Positions 1 to 4,885 of a DNA stretch of 9,710 nucleotides are shown piece by piece. Within the stretch, counting starts at the first letter, position 1. Each line of letters begins with the position of its first letter. The DNA is from CAYMTN01 sp964393335. GTDB lineage: Bacteria > Chloroflexota > Anaerolineae > Aggregatilineales > Aggregatilineaceae. The notes below the pieces were generated by a model. That model searched no databases. It had not been told where the DNA came from and saw only the letters and a list, made by a program, of their open reading frames with translations. Both the position numbers and the translations under genes were made by a program. The stretch is taken from contig CAYMTN010000206.1 of NCBI GenBank assembly GCA_964393335.1, forward strand, positions 1 to 9,710. The letters are read 5' to 3'.

Positions 1-197
1 CTCTTGGACTGGCGATCTTCGAGGTCCATCGTCAGTTCATCAAACGCATCGGCGGGCAGGCTGCGCAGCATTTTTTTCTCTGCCTCTTCGAGATTGTAGT
101 CTGCCAGTGCCGAATCCGGGTCGGCGAGCAGTTGGGCGCGATAGCTTTCGTCGGTGAGGGCACGGCTGACAATGGTGGTGAGGTCTTCTTTGGACAT
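1..197 (-). CDS. NHLP/Os1348-like small helical protein, possible RiPP precursor (3' end cut by window edge)
   Basis: The reading frame starts MSKEDLTTIVSRALTDESYR and runs 65 codons to the window edge without a stop. Residues 16-38 show the pattern D-E-x-x-R-x-x-L-L-x-D-P-x-x-A-L-x-x-Y-x-L, followed by an acidic helix ending L-E-D-R-Q-S-K. This pattern is shared by NHLP-clan leader peptides (nitrile-hydratase-like leaders of ribosomal peptide natural products, including short 'Os1348'-type proteins frequent in Chloroflexota) and by LigA-like helical domains. The start is well supported: AGGAGGA lies at 202-208, 4 bases before the ATG, with a candidate promoter behind it. The visible part has no cysteine and no obvious core peptide; any core would lie beyond the left edge. 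The family is recalled from pattern only. It could equally be a plain small helical protein with no peptide-maturation role. Confidence 0.6.
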   Translation of the reverse strand, partial: MSKEDLTTIVSRALTDESYRAQLLADPDSALADYNLEEAEKKMLRSLPADAFDELTMDLEDRQSK

Positions 198-201
198 GGA
201 T

Positions 202-208
202 TCCTCCT
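202..208 (-). promoter_or_regulatory. Strong Shine-Dalgarno of the NHLP-like gene
   Basis: On the minus strand this reads AGGAGGA, 4 bases before the ATG at 197-195. It is what makes this short reading frame credible and fixes its start; longer overlapping frames on the same strand lack such a site. Confidence 0.7.
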
Positions 209-227
209 GGTTAATGGGCCTGTCTGT

Positions 228-257
228 ATCATATAGCAGGATTGATGATTGCATCAA
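228..257 (-). promoter_or_regulatory. Candidate sigma-70-type promoter for the NHLP-like gene
   Basis: On the minus strand a TTGATG box (257-252) is followed after 18 bases by TATGAT (233-228), or after 16 bases by TATATG. This puts the transcript start near 220, shortly before the Shine-Dalgarno at 208-202. It is a sequence match only. Confidence 0.4.
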
Positions 258-278
258 GTCAGCTTATGTAATTATATT
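249..278 (+). promoter_or_regulatory. Candidate promoter for the M23 peptidase gene
   Basis: TTGCAT at 249-254 is followed after 18 bases by TATATT at 273-278, within an AT-rich patch in an otherwise GC-rich region. It overlaps the opposing candidate promoter at 228-257, so the two divergent genes may share a regulatory stretch. It would leave a leader of about 90 bases before the ATG at 377. Confidence 0.3.
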
Positions 279-376
279 ATCATGGCAAGGCGTGACCAAA
301 CCGTGACCGCCTGCTGGTGTTTGCAGCTTCTTTACGACGTTTTTGCAGATCGTTTGTTTCTGCGGGATAGGCGTTG

Positions 377-1255
377 ATGAAATATTGGATCGCGTTGGGA
401 TTGGTGCTGGCAGGTGTAGGGGTGCTGCTGGCTCCTTGGCGGGTTCTTGCGTCTGACCCTGCCATGCCGTTCGTTACGGCGATCCCGCGTTTTTGCAGCG
501 ATCAGGACGACAGTGACACCTGCCCGCCGCCGGAACGACCGGAGTCACAGGGCGGCCCGGTATCGAAGCCTGCCGGGTACACCGGCCTGGCCAACCCGGC
601 TACCGGTCGTTTCCTCAATGGAACGGACGACGACGTGCTTGCCGCGTTCACAGGCCGCCCGGTGGATGCGTTCATTATTCCCGAAGGTGGGCTGTTTTTG
701 GACCCGCTGCACGAAGGTGGTCCTCACTACGGCATTGATTACGCGATCCCGCAGGATTATCTCAACGGGCGAGAAACCTATTTTCATCCCATCGGCCCCG
801 GTTATGTGACGGCGCGTGCTGACTGCCCGCTGTGTTTTGTGGATGGTGACGCACAGGGCCGGGTCGAGTCACAGCGGCCCCAGTACAATTTTGGCTGGGG
901 CGGCCTGGTGCTGGTCGAGACGCCCTATAACCCCGCCGTATCGATCTACGTGTTGTACGCGCACCTGGCCCGCGATTTTGTGAGTCTGGGCGATTACGTC
1001 ATGCCAGACAATATGATCGGCGTGATAGGCTCGACGGGTTACGCGCAAGAACTGCACCTGCACATGGAAGTACGCTACGGGCCGCCGGGCCGTTTCTGGA
1101 ATGCCGATTTCAGCCAGTGGGAAACGCTGGATCGCTGGTTGGCGACCATGTTTGCCAACCCGGCCTTGCTCGTCTTCCCCGAAAGCCACCCGGCGTTTTT
1201 GATCGCGCTTGAGGAATGGATCGCGCTCCAACCCCATCCGACGGAAATTCCCTGA
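377..1255 (+). CDS. Secreted M23-family (LytM-type) metallopeptidase
   Basis: The product has 292 residues. It has an N-terminal export signal (MKYWIALGLVLAGVGVLLA, likely cleaved near residue 25 after V-L-A) and a C-terminal peptidase M23 domain. The zinc and catalytic signature is complete: H117-x3-D121 (HYGID), H196 in YAHLA, and H227-x-H229 in HLHME. Enzymes of this family usually cut peptide cross-links in peptidoglycan, or act on other glycyl or short-peptide bonds outside the cell. Between the first motif and the YAHLA strand is a longer loop (about residues 125-175) containing C150-P-L-C153; two more cysteines (C40, C49) lie near the N terminus, so disulfides are possible. I chose ATG 377 over the adjacent TTG at 374 because a TAG stop sits immediately upstream and the ATG gives a normal signal peptide. 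The Shine-Dalgarno is weak (GGGATAGG). The next gene has its own strong ribosome site and is probably transcribed separately. Confidence 0.88.
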   Translation: MKYWIALGLVLAGVGVLLAPWRVLASDPAMPFVTAIPRFCSDQDDSDTCPPPERPESQGGPVSKPAGYTGLANPATGRFLNGTDDDVLAAFTGRPVDAFIIPEGGLFLDPLHEGGPHYGIDYAIPQDYLNGRETYFHPIGPGYVTARADCPLCFVDGDAQGRVESQRPQYNFGWGGLVLVETPYNPAVSIYVLYAHLARDFVSLGDYVMPDNMIGVIGSTGYAQELHLHMEVRYGPPGRFWNADFSQWETLDRWLATMFANPALLVFPESHPAFLIALEEWIALQPHPTEIP

Positions 1256-1314
1256 ACCTGGGATCTCACATCGGATACGCGCACGGTTTGTTCGCCCACT
1301 ACAGGTTGAATCTG

Positions 1315-1323
1315 TGCTATGCT
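1315..1323 (+). promoter_or_regulatory. Candidate extended -10 element for the Crp/Fnr-family gene
   Basis: TGC-TATGCT fits an extended -10 (TGn followed by a TATAAT-like hexamer). No good -35 box is found 16-18 bases upstream. It would give a leader of about 40 bases before the ATG at 1369. Confidence 0.35.
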
Positions 1324-1368
1324 GGTGGTAAGTCTGCTGTTGGGAAAACCTGATGGGAGGAGGGCACC

Positions 1369-2061
1369 ATGACCGGGATCCATTTCTTGCGAAATGTCTC
1401 GCTGTTCGCCGATCTGTCGACCAACGAGCTTGAAGCGCTGGCGCAGCGTTTGATGGCTCGCAAATACCGCAACGGAGAGCACATCTTTGGACAGGGCAGC
1501 CCCGGCAACAGCCTGTACATCGTCAAATCGGGGCTGGTCGGGATTATGGTCACCGATAATGCTGGGAAATCCCAGATGATCGCGCAATACGGTCCCGGCC
1601 AGGCCTTTGGCGAATTCGGGTTATTGGACGGCTTGCCGCGCTCGGCGGGCGCGGTTGCATGCGATCGCAGCGATCTGTTGATACTTTCCCGGCCCGAATT
1701 TTTTATGTACCTGGAACAGCATCCGCCAGTTGCCATCAGCCTACTAGTGTTGCTCAGCCGCCGCCTGCGTTTTGCGGTGCAGCAGGCCGAACACGACCAG
1801 GACATACCATCCCCTGTCGCCCGGCTGGCGCACATCCTGACCGACTTCGGAGACCGCTACGGGGATCGGGATGACCACTTTGTCAACCTGTCCCTGCGCC
1901 TGACGATGGGTGAATTGGCCGGGATGATTGGCTGTCCGCGCTCCGAAGCGGAAGCTGCCCTTGAGGCTCTTCAAGAGCAGGGGCTGGTCGCGCGGCGCGG
2001 TCTGCAGATGACGATTCACAACCTGGATGGACTGCGAGCGGTAGCCGCGAGCCAACAATAG
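1369..2061 (+). CDS. Crp/Fnr-family transcriptional regulator
   Basis: The 230-residue product has the usual length and order of this family. An N-terminal cyclic-nucleotide-binding beta-barrel (about residues 6-120) contains the phosphate-binding-cassette-like stretch F80-G-E-F-G with P90-R-S-A. A long dimerisation helix (about 118-140) follows, then a C-terminal winged helix with the helix-turn-helix at about 178-208 (LTMGELAGMIGCPRSEAEAA). The retained G-E and R-S positions resemble CRP, so a cyclic nucleotide or other small ligand is possible. The FNR four-cysteine iron-sulfur set is absent: only C98 and C189 are present. The start is supported by AGGAGG at 1358-1363, 5 bases before the ATG. 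The gene ends 39 bases from the stop of a convergent gene. Its targets cannot be read from the window; the nearby dyads are unassigned candidates. Confidence 0.9.
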   Translation: MTGIHFLRNVSLFADLSTNELEALAQRLMARKYRNGEHIFGQGSPGNSLYIVKSGLVGIMVTDNAGKSQMIAQYGPGQAFGEFGLLDGLPRSAGAVACDRSDLLILSRPEFFMYLEQHPPVAISLLVLLSRRLRFAVQQAEHDQDIPSPVARLAHILTDFGDRYGDRDDHFVNLSLRLTMGELAGMIGCPRSEAEAALEALQEQGLVARRGLQMTIHNLDGLRAVAASQQ

Positions 2062-2063
2062 AA

Positions 2064-2089
2064 CGGGCCGCGTCATGTAACGCGACCCG
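2064..2089. terminator. Hairpin between convergent genes, probable bidirectional terminator
   Basis: The arms at 2064-2073 and 2080-2089 pair at 9 of 10 positions (one C/A mismatch) around a 6-base loop, CATGTA. The hairpin fills the short gap between the stops of the Crp/Fnr-family gene and the opposing gene. There is no T-run on the plus side; the minus side continues into the moderately T-rich GTTCTATTGTT. It is therefore a plausible but not classical intrinsic terminator. Confidence 0.5.
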
Positions 2090-2100
2090 CCACCCGCATA

Positions 2101-2781
2101 TCAGGAGTCTGGTTCTTCCGCTTCCGATCTGGGTTTGGCACGCCGCTGGACAAACGAATAAAACGGGTAGGCGAGTTTTTCCGGATCGACGTGTCCCGCT
2201 TCGAGCGCGGCTTTGTTCGCGTTTTCGAAATCCTGGTGCATACGCTCGACCATCTCAAGCTGGTTATCCGACGGCTCCAGCGAAAACAGGGCGATGAGCG
2301 TCGTATAACTGCCGGGCACAAAACATAACCACTGACCGTTCTCCATTTCCGTGCTGCGCATCCCTGCGCGGAAAATCTCCGCCGCTGCCGAGCGGTAGCT
2401 GCTCAGCATGGGCACGATCAGCTCCGGCTCAATGGCGAACTCACCCAACGTTTCGATTGGCATCCCGCTTTTGTTGGAATAAACGCTCATGCCGACCGCT
2501 TTGGCGGTCAGGCGTTTTTTCAGGTGCAGAGTGTCTTCGGTTTCGTTGATGGCATCCTGCCAGGTTGCAGGGTCGGCTTCGGTGATGAGTTGGGCCACCG
2601 TCATGATCTGACGCTGGTAGCGATCATACAGGCGGTGAAACTGGGTGCGATTGATGGCCCCATTGGCGAATTCCTGTACGAGCTTGCTCATTTTTTGGTG
2701 CACCTGGGCGATGAATTCCTGGCCTTGCCGGGTGCTGTCTGCGGGTGAAGAGGGATCAAGCTGCGGGATGCTGTCATCCAT
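2101..2781 (-). CDS. Protein of unknown function, possible Roadblock/LC7-like C-terminal domain
   Basis: The 226-residue product is soluble, with no signal peptide or membrane segment. The N-terminal third (about 20-95) is rich in charged residues and looks helical, possibly coiled coil. The stretch from about 95 to 195 alternates short strands and helices. A strand ending in S-N-K-S-G-M-P-I-E is followed by a helix (L121-F137), then strands around M141-F154 and Y159-F166, then a helix 172-190. This order and the 'strand, small turn, G-x-P-I' opening recall Roadblock/LC7 domains, which form dimers and often serve small GTPases or two-component proteins in bacteria. That is my fold guess, not a recognised family match. 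The start is supported by AGGAG (2795-2791) 9 bases before the ATG and a perfect TATAAT further upstream. It is transcribed divergently from the receiver-protein gene. Confidence 0.8.
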   Translation of the reverse strand: MDDSIPQLDPSSPADSTRQGQEFIAQVHQKMSKLVQEFANGAINRTQFHRLYDRYQRQIMTVAQLITEADPATWQDAINETEDTLHLKKRLTAKAVGMSVYSNKSGMPIETLGEFAIEPELIVPMLSSYRSAAAEIFRAGMRSTEMENGQWLCFVPGSYTTLIALFSLEPSDNQLEMVERMHQDFENANKAALEAGHVDPEKLAYPFYSFVQRRAKPRSEAEEPDS

Positions 2782-2839
2782 GCGATCATGCTCCTGGCAC
2801 TGCGAAAACTCTCTAGTTCATGCGTCGTTCTCTAACCCC

Positions 2840-2845
2840 ATTATA
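2840..2845 (-). promoter_or_regulatory. Perfect -10 box upstream of the unknown-function gene
   Basis: On the minus strand this reads TATAAT, about 60 bases before the ATG at 2781. The matching -35 region (TTCCCT at 17 bases) is poor, so activation by a regulator or another sigma contact may be needed. Confidence 0.5.
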
Positions 2846-3070
2846 ACGAAGTCTGCACAGGTAGGGAATAGGCGGCCCGGCCAACGTCAGGGCCAACGCA
2901 CGCACTCTCGATTTTCCCTGCGCGGCCCTCGTTTTCTGCGCCCCGGCCCTGGTACGTGTGGTTTGTGGGACAAACAGTGGTGGCAACGTATACCATGCGT
3001 TAAGTCATGAATGTTTCTAACAATTGACACGCGCGAGAAAAAAACGCACAAGACCCCGACATTTGAGGTG
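2846..3070. other. Gene-free divergent intergenic stretch with inverted repeats
   Basis: No credible coding frame was found. Three inverted repeats are visible. AGGGCC (2889-2894) pairs with GGCCCT (2924-2929). GTTTGT (2961-2966) pairs with ACAAAC (2970-2975) around GGG. The latter is nested inside TGGTACGT (2950-2957) and ACGTATACCA (2986-2995), which pair except for a 2-base bulge. A consensus -35 (TTGACA, 3024-3029) has no matching -10. I cannot say whether the stretch holds a small RNA, operators or nothing. Confidence 0.4.
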
Positions 3071-3100
3071 TAGACAGGGGCCTGATGCCTATGGTAGACT
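3071..3100 (+). promoter_or_regulatory. Candidate promoter for the receiver-protein gene
   Basis: TAGACA at 3071-3076 (one mismatch to TTGACA) is followed after 18 bases by TAGACT at 3095-3100, which is preceded by TGG as an extended -10. Transcription would begin near 3107, leaving an unusually long leader of about 155 bases that carries several dyads. Confidence 0.45.
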
Positions 3101-3116
3101 ACTCGTAATAGGCGGC

Positions 3117-3144
3117 AACAGACTTGTTGAGAGTTCAGTCTGTT
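3117..3144 (+). repeat. Perfect 8-bp inverted repeat at the start of the leader
   Basis: AACAGACT (3117-3124) and AGTCTGTT (3137-3144) are exact complements separated by 12 bases. The repeat begins about 10 bases after the predicted transcript start. It could be a protein-binding dyad or the first stem-loop of the leader RNA. Confidence 0.5.
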
Positions 3145-3171
3145 ACTGCAATTTGGCCCGTGCTGGCATTT

Positions 3172-3212
3172 TCACCGGTGACAGATATCACCTGGGTACA
3201 GGTGCCAACACC
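3172..3212 (+). promoter_or_regulatory. Leader with alternating CACC/GGTG elements that can pair in competing ways
   Basis: CACC occurs at 3173-3176, 3189-3192 and 3209-3212, and GGTG at 3177-3180 and 3201-3204. They lie within the palindrome TCACCGGTGA (3172-3181), the repeat GGTGA(3177-3181)/TCACC(3188-3192), the repeat CACCTG(3189-3194)/CAGGTG(3199-3204), and GGTG/CACC (3201-3212). These stems share arms, so they exclude one another. This is what an RNA switch or a cluster of operator half-sites would look like. No known riboswitch class was recognised. Confidence 0.4.
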
Positions 3213-3262
3213 ATCTGATACAGCGTCCAAACAACGTGGCTTTCCGGCTGGAGTATGGGGTA

Positions 3263-3676
3263 ATGACACAAAACGCGGCTGCTATTAAGATCGTGTGTAT
3301 TGAAGATGATCCTGAGATGATCGATCTGGTCAAGTTGATCTTAACCCGCAAGGGCTATGAGGTGACCGGCGCGATGGGGGGGCGCGAAGGTCTCCAGGCA
3401 ATTGAACGCATCAAGCCTGATCTCGTGCTGCTGGACCTGATGATGCCTGATATGGATGGTTGGGAAGTTTACCAACAGATGCGGGGTGACGAGCAGATGA
3501 AGTCGATCCCGGTCATTGTGGTGACGGCTAAGGCACAAAGCATCGATAAGGTGCTTGGGCTGCATATTGCCAAAGTAGACGATTACATCACCAAGCCATT
3601 TGGCCCAACCGAACTACTGTCAAGCGTGCTGCGTGTTCTTGAAGAAGCCGGTATCGAAGCGAAAGAAGCGAGTTAA
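3263..3676 (+). CDS. Stand-alone receiver-domain response regulator
   Basis: The 137-residue product is essentially one REC domain with a short acidic tail. All phosphorylation-site residues are present: the acidic pair D15-D16, phospho-acceptor D58 (in LLDLMMPDMDGW), switch threonine T88 (VVTAKA) and lysine K111 (ITKPFGP). There is no DNA-binding or enzymatic output domain, so it probably acts by protein contact, as CheY or Spo0F do. No histidine kinase lies beside it; the nearest kinase in the window is about 3 kb away on the other strand. ATG 3263 was preferred over the in-frame GTG at 3236 because GGAG (3250-3253) sits 9 bases upstream and REC homology begins just after it. The gene has its own candidate promoter and an intrinsic terminator, so it appears monocistronic. 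Confidence 0.92.
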   Translation: MTQNAAAIKIVCIEDDPEMIDLVKLILTRKGYEVTGAMGGREGLQAIERIKPDLVLLDLMMPDMDGWEVYQQMRGDEQMKSIPVIVVTAKAQSIDKVLGLHIAKVDDYITKPFGPTELLSSVLRVLEEAGIEAKEAS

Positions 3677-3677
3677 T

Positions 3678-3696
3678 CGCCGGTTGTTTCCCGGCG
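3678..3696 (+). repeat. Small GC hairpin directly after the receiver gene
   Basis: CGCCGG (3678-3683) and CCGGCG (3691-3696) pair around a 7-base loop, 2 bases after the TAA. It is followed by the palindrome GGCTATAGCC (3696-3705) and then the stronger terminator hairpin. It may protect the 3' end or assist termination. Confidence 0.4.
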
Positions 3697-3712
3697 GCTA
3701 TAGCCAGTTCCC

Positions 3713-3747
3713 AGGTGCTTGGTCGATCAAAGCACCTCTTTTATTTT
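3713..3747 (+). terminator. Intrinsic terminator of the receiver-protein gene
   Basis: AGGTGCTT (3713-3720) and AAGCACCT (3730-3737) form a perfect 8-bp stem around a 9-base loop, followed at once by the T-rich CTTTTATTTT (3738-3747). This is a classical rho-independent terminator. It also argues that the methyltransferase gene does not start at the in-frame upstream codon 3719, which lies inside the stem. Confidence 0.85.
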
Positions 3748-3792
3748 GGCAGGTAGCCCTTTGGTCGTATCGCGCAGCGGCGCGACATTCAG

Positions 3793-3801
3793 TAGAATAC
3801 T
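3793..3801 (+). promoter_or_regulatory. Candidate -10 element for the methyltransferase gene
   Basis: TAGAATACT contains TAGAAT (3793-3798, five of six matches to TATAAT) and overlaps AATACT. The corresponding -35 position is not recognisable. It lies about 40 bases before the ATG at 3839 and downstream of the preceding terminator. Confidence 0.35.
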
Positions 3802-3838
3802 CGCGTATGGTGATCTCGAACAAAGGGAGAACACAGCT

Positions 3839-4729
3839 ATGCGAACAACCTGGCAGGACCTGTTAGCGGCAGATGGGCCGGTCATTGCAGATGGCGGCAT
3901 GGGGACCATGCTGTTTGCGATGGGTCTGGCGCGCGGTGAATCGCCCGAACTGTGGAACGTCGAACGCCCGGATGACGTGCGCAGTATCCACCGGGCTTAC
4001 ATCCAGGCAGGCGCGCAGATCATTCTGACCAACAGCTTCGGCGGCAACCGGTACCGCCTGGGGATGCATGACCTGGCAGACCGCGTGGCGGAGTTCAACA
4101 CGACGGCAGCGCGGTTGGCGCGCGCCGAAGCCGATGCGGCGGATCAGGCTGTCGTGGTAGGCGGCTCGATGGGGCCGAGCGGCCAGATGCTGGCCCCGAT
4201 GGGTACCCTGTCGTTTGAGGACACGGTCGCGGCGTTTGAGGAGCAGGTGCGCGCGTTGGCAGCGGGCGGCGTGGACGTGTTGTGGATCGAAACGATGTCT
4301 GACCTCGAAGAAGTGCGTGCGGCGGTGGAAGGCTGCCGCCGGGCAGCGCCGGCGCTGCCGGTGGTCACGACCATGACGTTCGACACGCGCGGGCGCACGA
4401 TGATGGGGGTCAAACCGGAGCAGGCAGTTGAAGCCCTTCAAACGTTTGACGTGGTCGCACTGGGCGCAAACTGTGGCAACGGGCCTGATGAATTGGAGAC
4501 AGCCATCGGCAAGATGCATACCGTCGGGTCGCCGGTGCCGCTTATCGCCAAAGCCAACGCGGGCCTGCCACATATGGAAGGCGACGTGACCGTGTATGAT
4601 GCGTCGCCGGATGTAATGGCCGGTTACGCGGTGCGGGCGCGTGATCTGGGTGCGCGGATCATCGGTGCGTGCTGCGGCAGCACGCCCGATCATATCCGGG
4701 CTATCGCACGCGCACTCGCTGACGACTAG
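3839..4729 (+). CDS. Homocysteine S-methyltransferase family protein, Bmt-like
   Basis: The 296-residue product is a single homocysteine-methyltransferase (TIM-barrel) domain. Family landmarks are D18-G-G-M-G-T near the start, the stretch LTNSFGGNRYRL, and three zinc-ligand cysteines: C212 in G-A-N-C-G and C278-C279 in G-A-C-C-G-S, followed by TPDHIRAI. All three are present, so thiol activation of homocysteine should work and methionine is the expected product. The phrase MTFDTRGRTMMG and the overall run of motifs resemble rhizobial-type betaine-homocysteine methyltransferases as I remember them. However, the same fold uses S-methylmethionine or methyl-cobalamin partners in other members, so the methyl donor is not certain. 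No cobalamin-binding or folate domain is attached. ATG 3839 follows GGGAG (3825-3829) at 9 bases; an in-frame start 40 codons earlier would lie in the upstream terminator. It appears to be a single-gene unit. Confidence 0.9.
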   Translation: MRTTWQDLLAADGPVIADGGMGTMLFAMGLARGESPELWNVERPDDVRSIHRAYIQAGAQIILTNSFGGNRYRLGMHDLADRVAEFNTTAARLARAEADAADQAVVVGGSMGPSGQMLAPMGTLSFEDTVAAFEEQVRALAAGGVDVLWIETMSDLEEVRAAVEGCRRAAPALPVVTTMTFDTRGRTMMGVKPEQAVEALQTFDVVALGANCGNGPDELETAIGKMHTVGSPVPLIAKANAGLPHMEGDVTVYDASPDVMAGYAVRARDLGARIIGACCGSTPDHIRAIARALADD

Positions 4730-4756
4730 GGCGAACTGTCGCGAATATTAAATCGT

Positions 4757-4764
4757 GCTACACT
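4757..4764 (+). promoter_or_regulatory. Candidate promoter of the LysM/DUF192 unit
   Basis: An extended -10 of the form TG-C-TACACT has its hexamer at 4759-4764; the weak -35-like CTGTCG lies 17 bases upstream. The start point would be near 4771, just before a phased direct repeat and well before the ATG at 4886. Confidence 0.35.
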
Positions 4765-4777
4765 AATGGGCGGATTC

Positions 4778-4794
4778 GTACACAATTGTACACA
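4778..4794 (+). repeat. Direct repeat GTACACA with 10-bp period
   Basis: GTACACA occurs at 4778-4784 and again at 4788-4794, a shift of exactly one DNA turn. The centre forms the palindrome ACAATTGT (4782-4789). Placement just downstream of the predicted start point would suit a repressor site. Confidence 0.5.
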
Positions 4795-4831
4795 TGCGAG
4801 AAATAAGAATTACTCGTAACTGGCACGCTTG

Positions 4832-4847
4832 TTTTGAGTCCTCAAAA
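4832..4847 (+). repeat. Dyad TTTTGAG-TC-CTCAAAA in the LysM leader
   Basis: The arms (4832-4838 and 4841-4847) are perfect complements with a 2-base centre, extended by a partial match outwards. The loop is too small for a good RNA hairpin of full length and no T-run follows, so a DNA-binding dyad is more likely than a terminator. Upstream, CGAG (4797-4800) and CTCG (4813-4816) bracket another imperfect AT-rich hairpin. Confidence 0.45.
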
Positions 4848-4885
4848 AAGAGCCGTCAGGCAGATATCCATATTTAGGGGGCCTT

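Noticed and set aside
32..232. Minus-strand frame of 66 codons overlapping the NHLP-like gene
   Set aside because: The register beginning at 197 has a perfect Shine-Dalgarno and a recognisable helical pattern; this one is basic and Pro/Cys-rich without either.
1075..1835. Overlapping minus-strand frames opposite the peptidase end and the Crp/Fnr-family gene
   Set aside because: They cross the intergenic gap and two well-supported plus-strand genes and show no family motifs.
3024..3029. Consensus -35 box TTGACA
   Set aside because: No -10-like hexamer lies 16-19 bases downstream, so it was not called a promoter by itself.
3024..3218. Small plus-strand frame in the leader of the receiver gene
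   Set aside because: It starts with TTG, has no ribosome site, is strongly basic and crosses the predicted promoter and dyads.
3719..3838. Extended N terminus for the methyltransferase
   Set aside because: The extra 40 codons would begin inside the intrinsic terminator stem and lack a ribosome site. The family domain begins just after the ATG at 3839.
3863..4693. Long minus-strand frame (276 codons) opposite the methyltransferase
   Set aside because: It mirrors a clear homocysteine-methyltransferase gene. Its translation is rich in Arg/His with no recognisable domain, and there is no ribosome site. Such frames are common opposite GC-rich genes.
4730..4756. Terminator after the methyltransferase gene
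   Set aside because: Only a 4-bp GCGA/TCGC stem is visible and the AT-rich bases that follow are not a T-run, so the support is too weak.
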